42,827 nt of DNA from Acidobacteriota bacterium. GTDB taxonomy: Bacteria > Acidobacteriota > Terriglobia > Acidiferrales > UBA7541. Both the position numbers and the translations under genes were made by a program. Below are positions 42,219 to 42,827 of the stretch, piece after piece (positions within the stretch are counted from its first letter, which is position 1; each line of letters opens with the position of its first letter). Below the pieces are notes generated by a model. The model made no database searches, was not told the origin of the DNA, and saw only the letters and a list, made by a program, of their open reading frames with translations. Location: the NCBI GenBank assembly GCA_013289695.1, contig JABCZK010000042.1, positions 1 through 42,827 on the forward strand, in the 5' to 3' direction.

Positions 42219-42827
42219 ATGACATTCCGAGTAACGACGTGCCTCGCCGCAATGATTTTTTTATCTGCCGCCCTTGTCTTCCCGCCTCGGCTGTCAGCGC
42301 AAGCCCAGCGCGACGACTACGGCGTATTTAATCTCGGTAATCTCAGCGGAACGGCCAGCGAGGGCAACACGATCAACAACATAGGCTGGGCAATTGGCGC
42401 CGCGGATCAATCAGGAAATATTACCGAGCACGCCACCGTGTGGATCTACGGATTGAGGTTCGATCTCGGGACGCTCGGCGGCCCCAACAGTGACGTGCAG
42501 TGGCCAAACAAAAACGATCACGGGCAGATAGCCGGTTTTTCCGAAACCGCTGCTCTCGATCCATACGGCGAGTCGTGGAGTTGCACTGCGTTCACTCCCA
42601 CCGGCGTCCCGACAGGACATGTATGCACCGGTTTCGTGTGGCAGTATGGCGTGATGAACCCGCTGCCCACGCTCGGCGGTAACAACGGGTTTGCCTCCGG
42701 CGAAAACAATTTGGGTCAAATCGTCGGCTGGGCTGAAACACAAGTTCACGATTCAACCTGCGTGCTACCGCAAGTGCTCCAATTCCTCCCGGTTGTGTAC
42801 GGCCCGGGATTGGTTCAGATCACCGCG
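42219..42827 (+). CDS. Exported HAF-repeat protein (partial, runs off the window)
   Basis: 203 codons from ATG 42219 to the window end, no stop. Signal region (MTFRVTTCLAAMIFLSAALV to LSAQ) then repeated units such as LGTLGGPNSDV, NDHGQIAGFSE, LPTLGGNNGFASGENN and LGQIVGWAE, the HAF-repeat pattern. Function of the family is unknown; it is extracellular or surface. AAGGAGG (42208-42214) sits 4 bases before the start. It follows the response regulator and may or may not be its target. Confidence 0.85.
   Translation, partial: MTFRVTTCLAAMIFLSAALVFPPRLSAQAQRDDYGVFNLGNLSGTASEGNTINNIGWAIGAADQSGNITEHATVWIYGLRFDLGTLGGPNSDVQWPNKNDHGQIAGFSETAALDPYGESWSCTAFTPTGVPTGHVCTGFVWQYGVMNPLPTLGGNNGFASGENNLGQIVGWAETQVHDSTCVLPQVLQFLPVVYGPGLVQITA

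Overview
The window looks like chromosomal DNA of a soil-type Acidobacteriota (probably Terriglobia, possibly from a metagenome). I infer this from the mix of gene types, not from any marker gene: a Ser/Thr kinase fused to a TolB-like beta-propeller, PilZ-like proteins with an FW-ending domain, a PEP-CTERM protein, an HAF-repeat protein, LytS/LytTR regulators, GC-rich coding DNA and many short intergenic palindromes.

Layout. (1) 1-6.2 kb is an accessory block: exported serine hydrolase, two-domain PilZ protein, small CxxC protein, a GntR/FCD-SpoIIE phosphatase fusion and a VKOR-like membrane protein. (2) 6.2-11.8 kb is a pyrimidine locus: pyrD, rlpA and pyrF on the minus strand, diverging from a small membrane protein and pyrR-pyrB-pyrC on the plus strand. 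(3) 11.8-33.3 kb is mostly core or ordinary genes: PilZ-like/TonB fusion, exported adenosine deaminase, nine-haem cytochrome, a frameshifted kinase, thiD, glutamate dehydrogenase, ECF sigma/anti-sigma, serS, trmJ, a TetR/SRPBCC divergent pair and a methylmalonyl-CoA mutase large subunit. An eroded patch at 26.2-29.0 kb holds an IS110 remnant fused to a second, broken copy of the trmJ 3' end. (4) 33.3-40.0 kb is a second accessory block of single small genes. (5) 40.1-42.8 kb holds a LytS/LytTR two-component pair and the start of an HAF-repeat protein.

The most striking pattern is a family of imperfect palindromic repeats, about 35-80 bp (one is 209 bp), with 13 copies. The core arms are TAACCGGACAAGT and ACTTGTCCGG, followed by GCGTTAATCAGGCACTAG. 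They occur only in the two accessory blocks (5 copies left, 8 right) and never in the 27 kb between. All copies in one block point the same way. In the right block every interval between consecutive copies holds exactly one intact or nearly intact gene. This single-gene, one-site, same-orientation layout resembles an integron cassette array without an integrase, but the canonical GTTRRRY box is met in only one copy and gene orientations are mixed, so a REP/MITE-like family remains the main alternative.

Other points: pyrF appears to start at a CTG overlapping the rlpA stop; the kinase and the Asp-box propeller gene each carry one clear lesion; and the VKOR-like protein lacks the second cysteine of CxxC.
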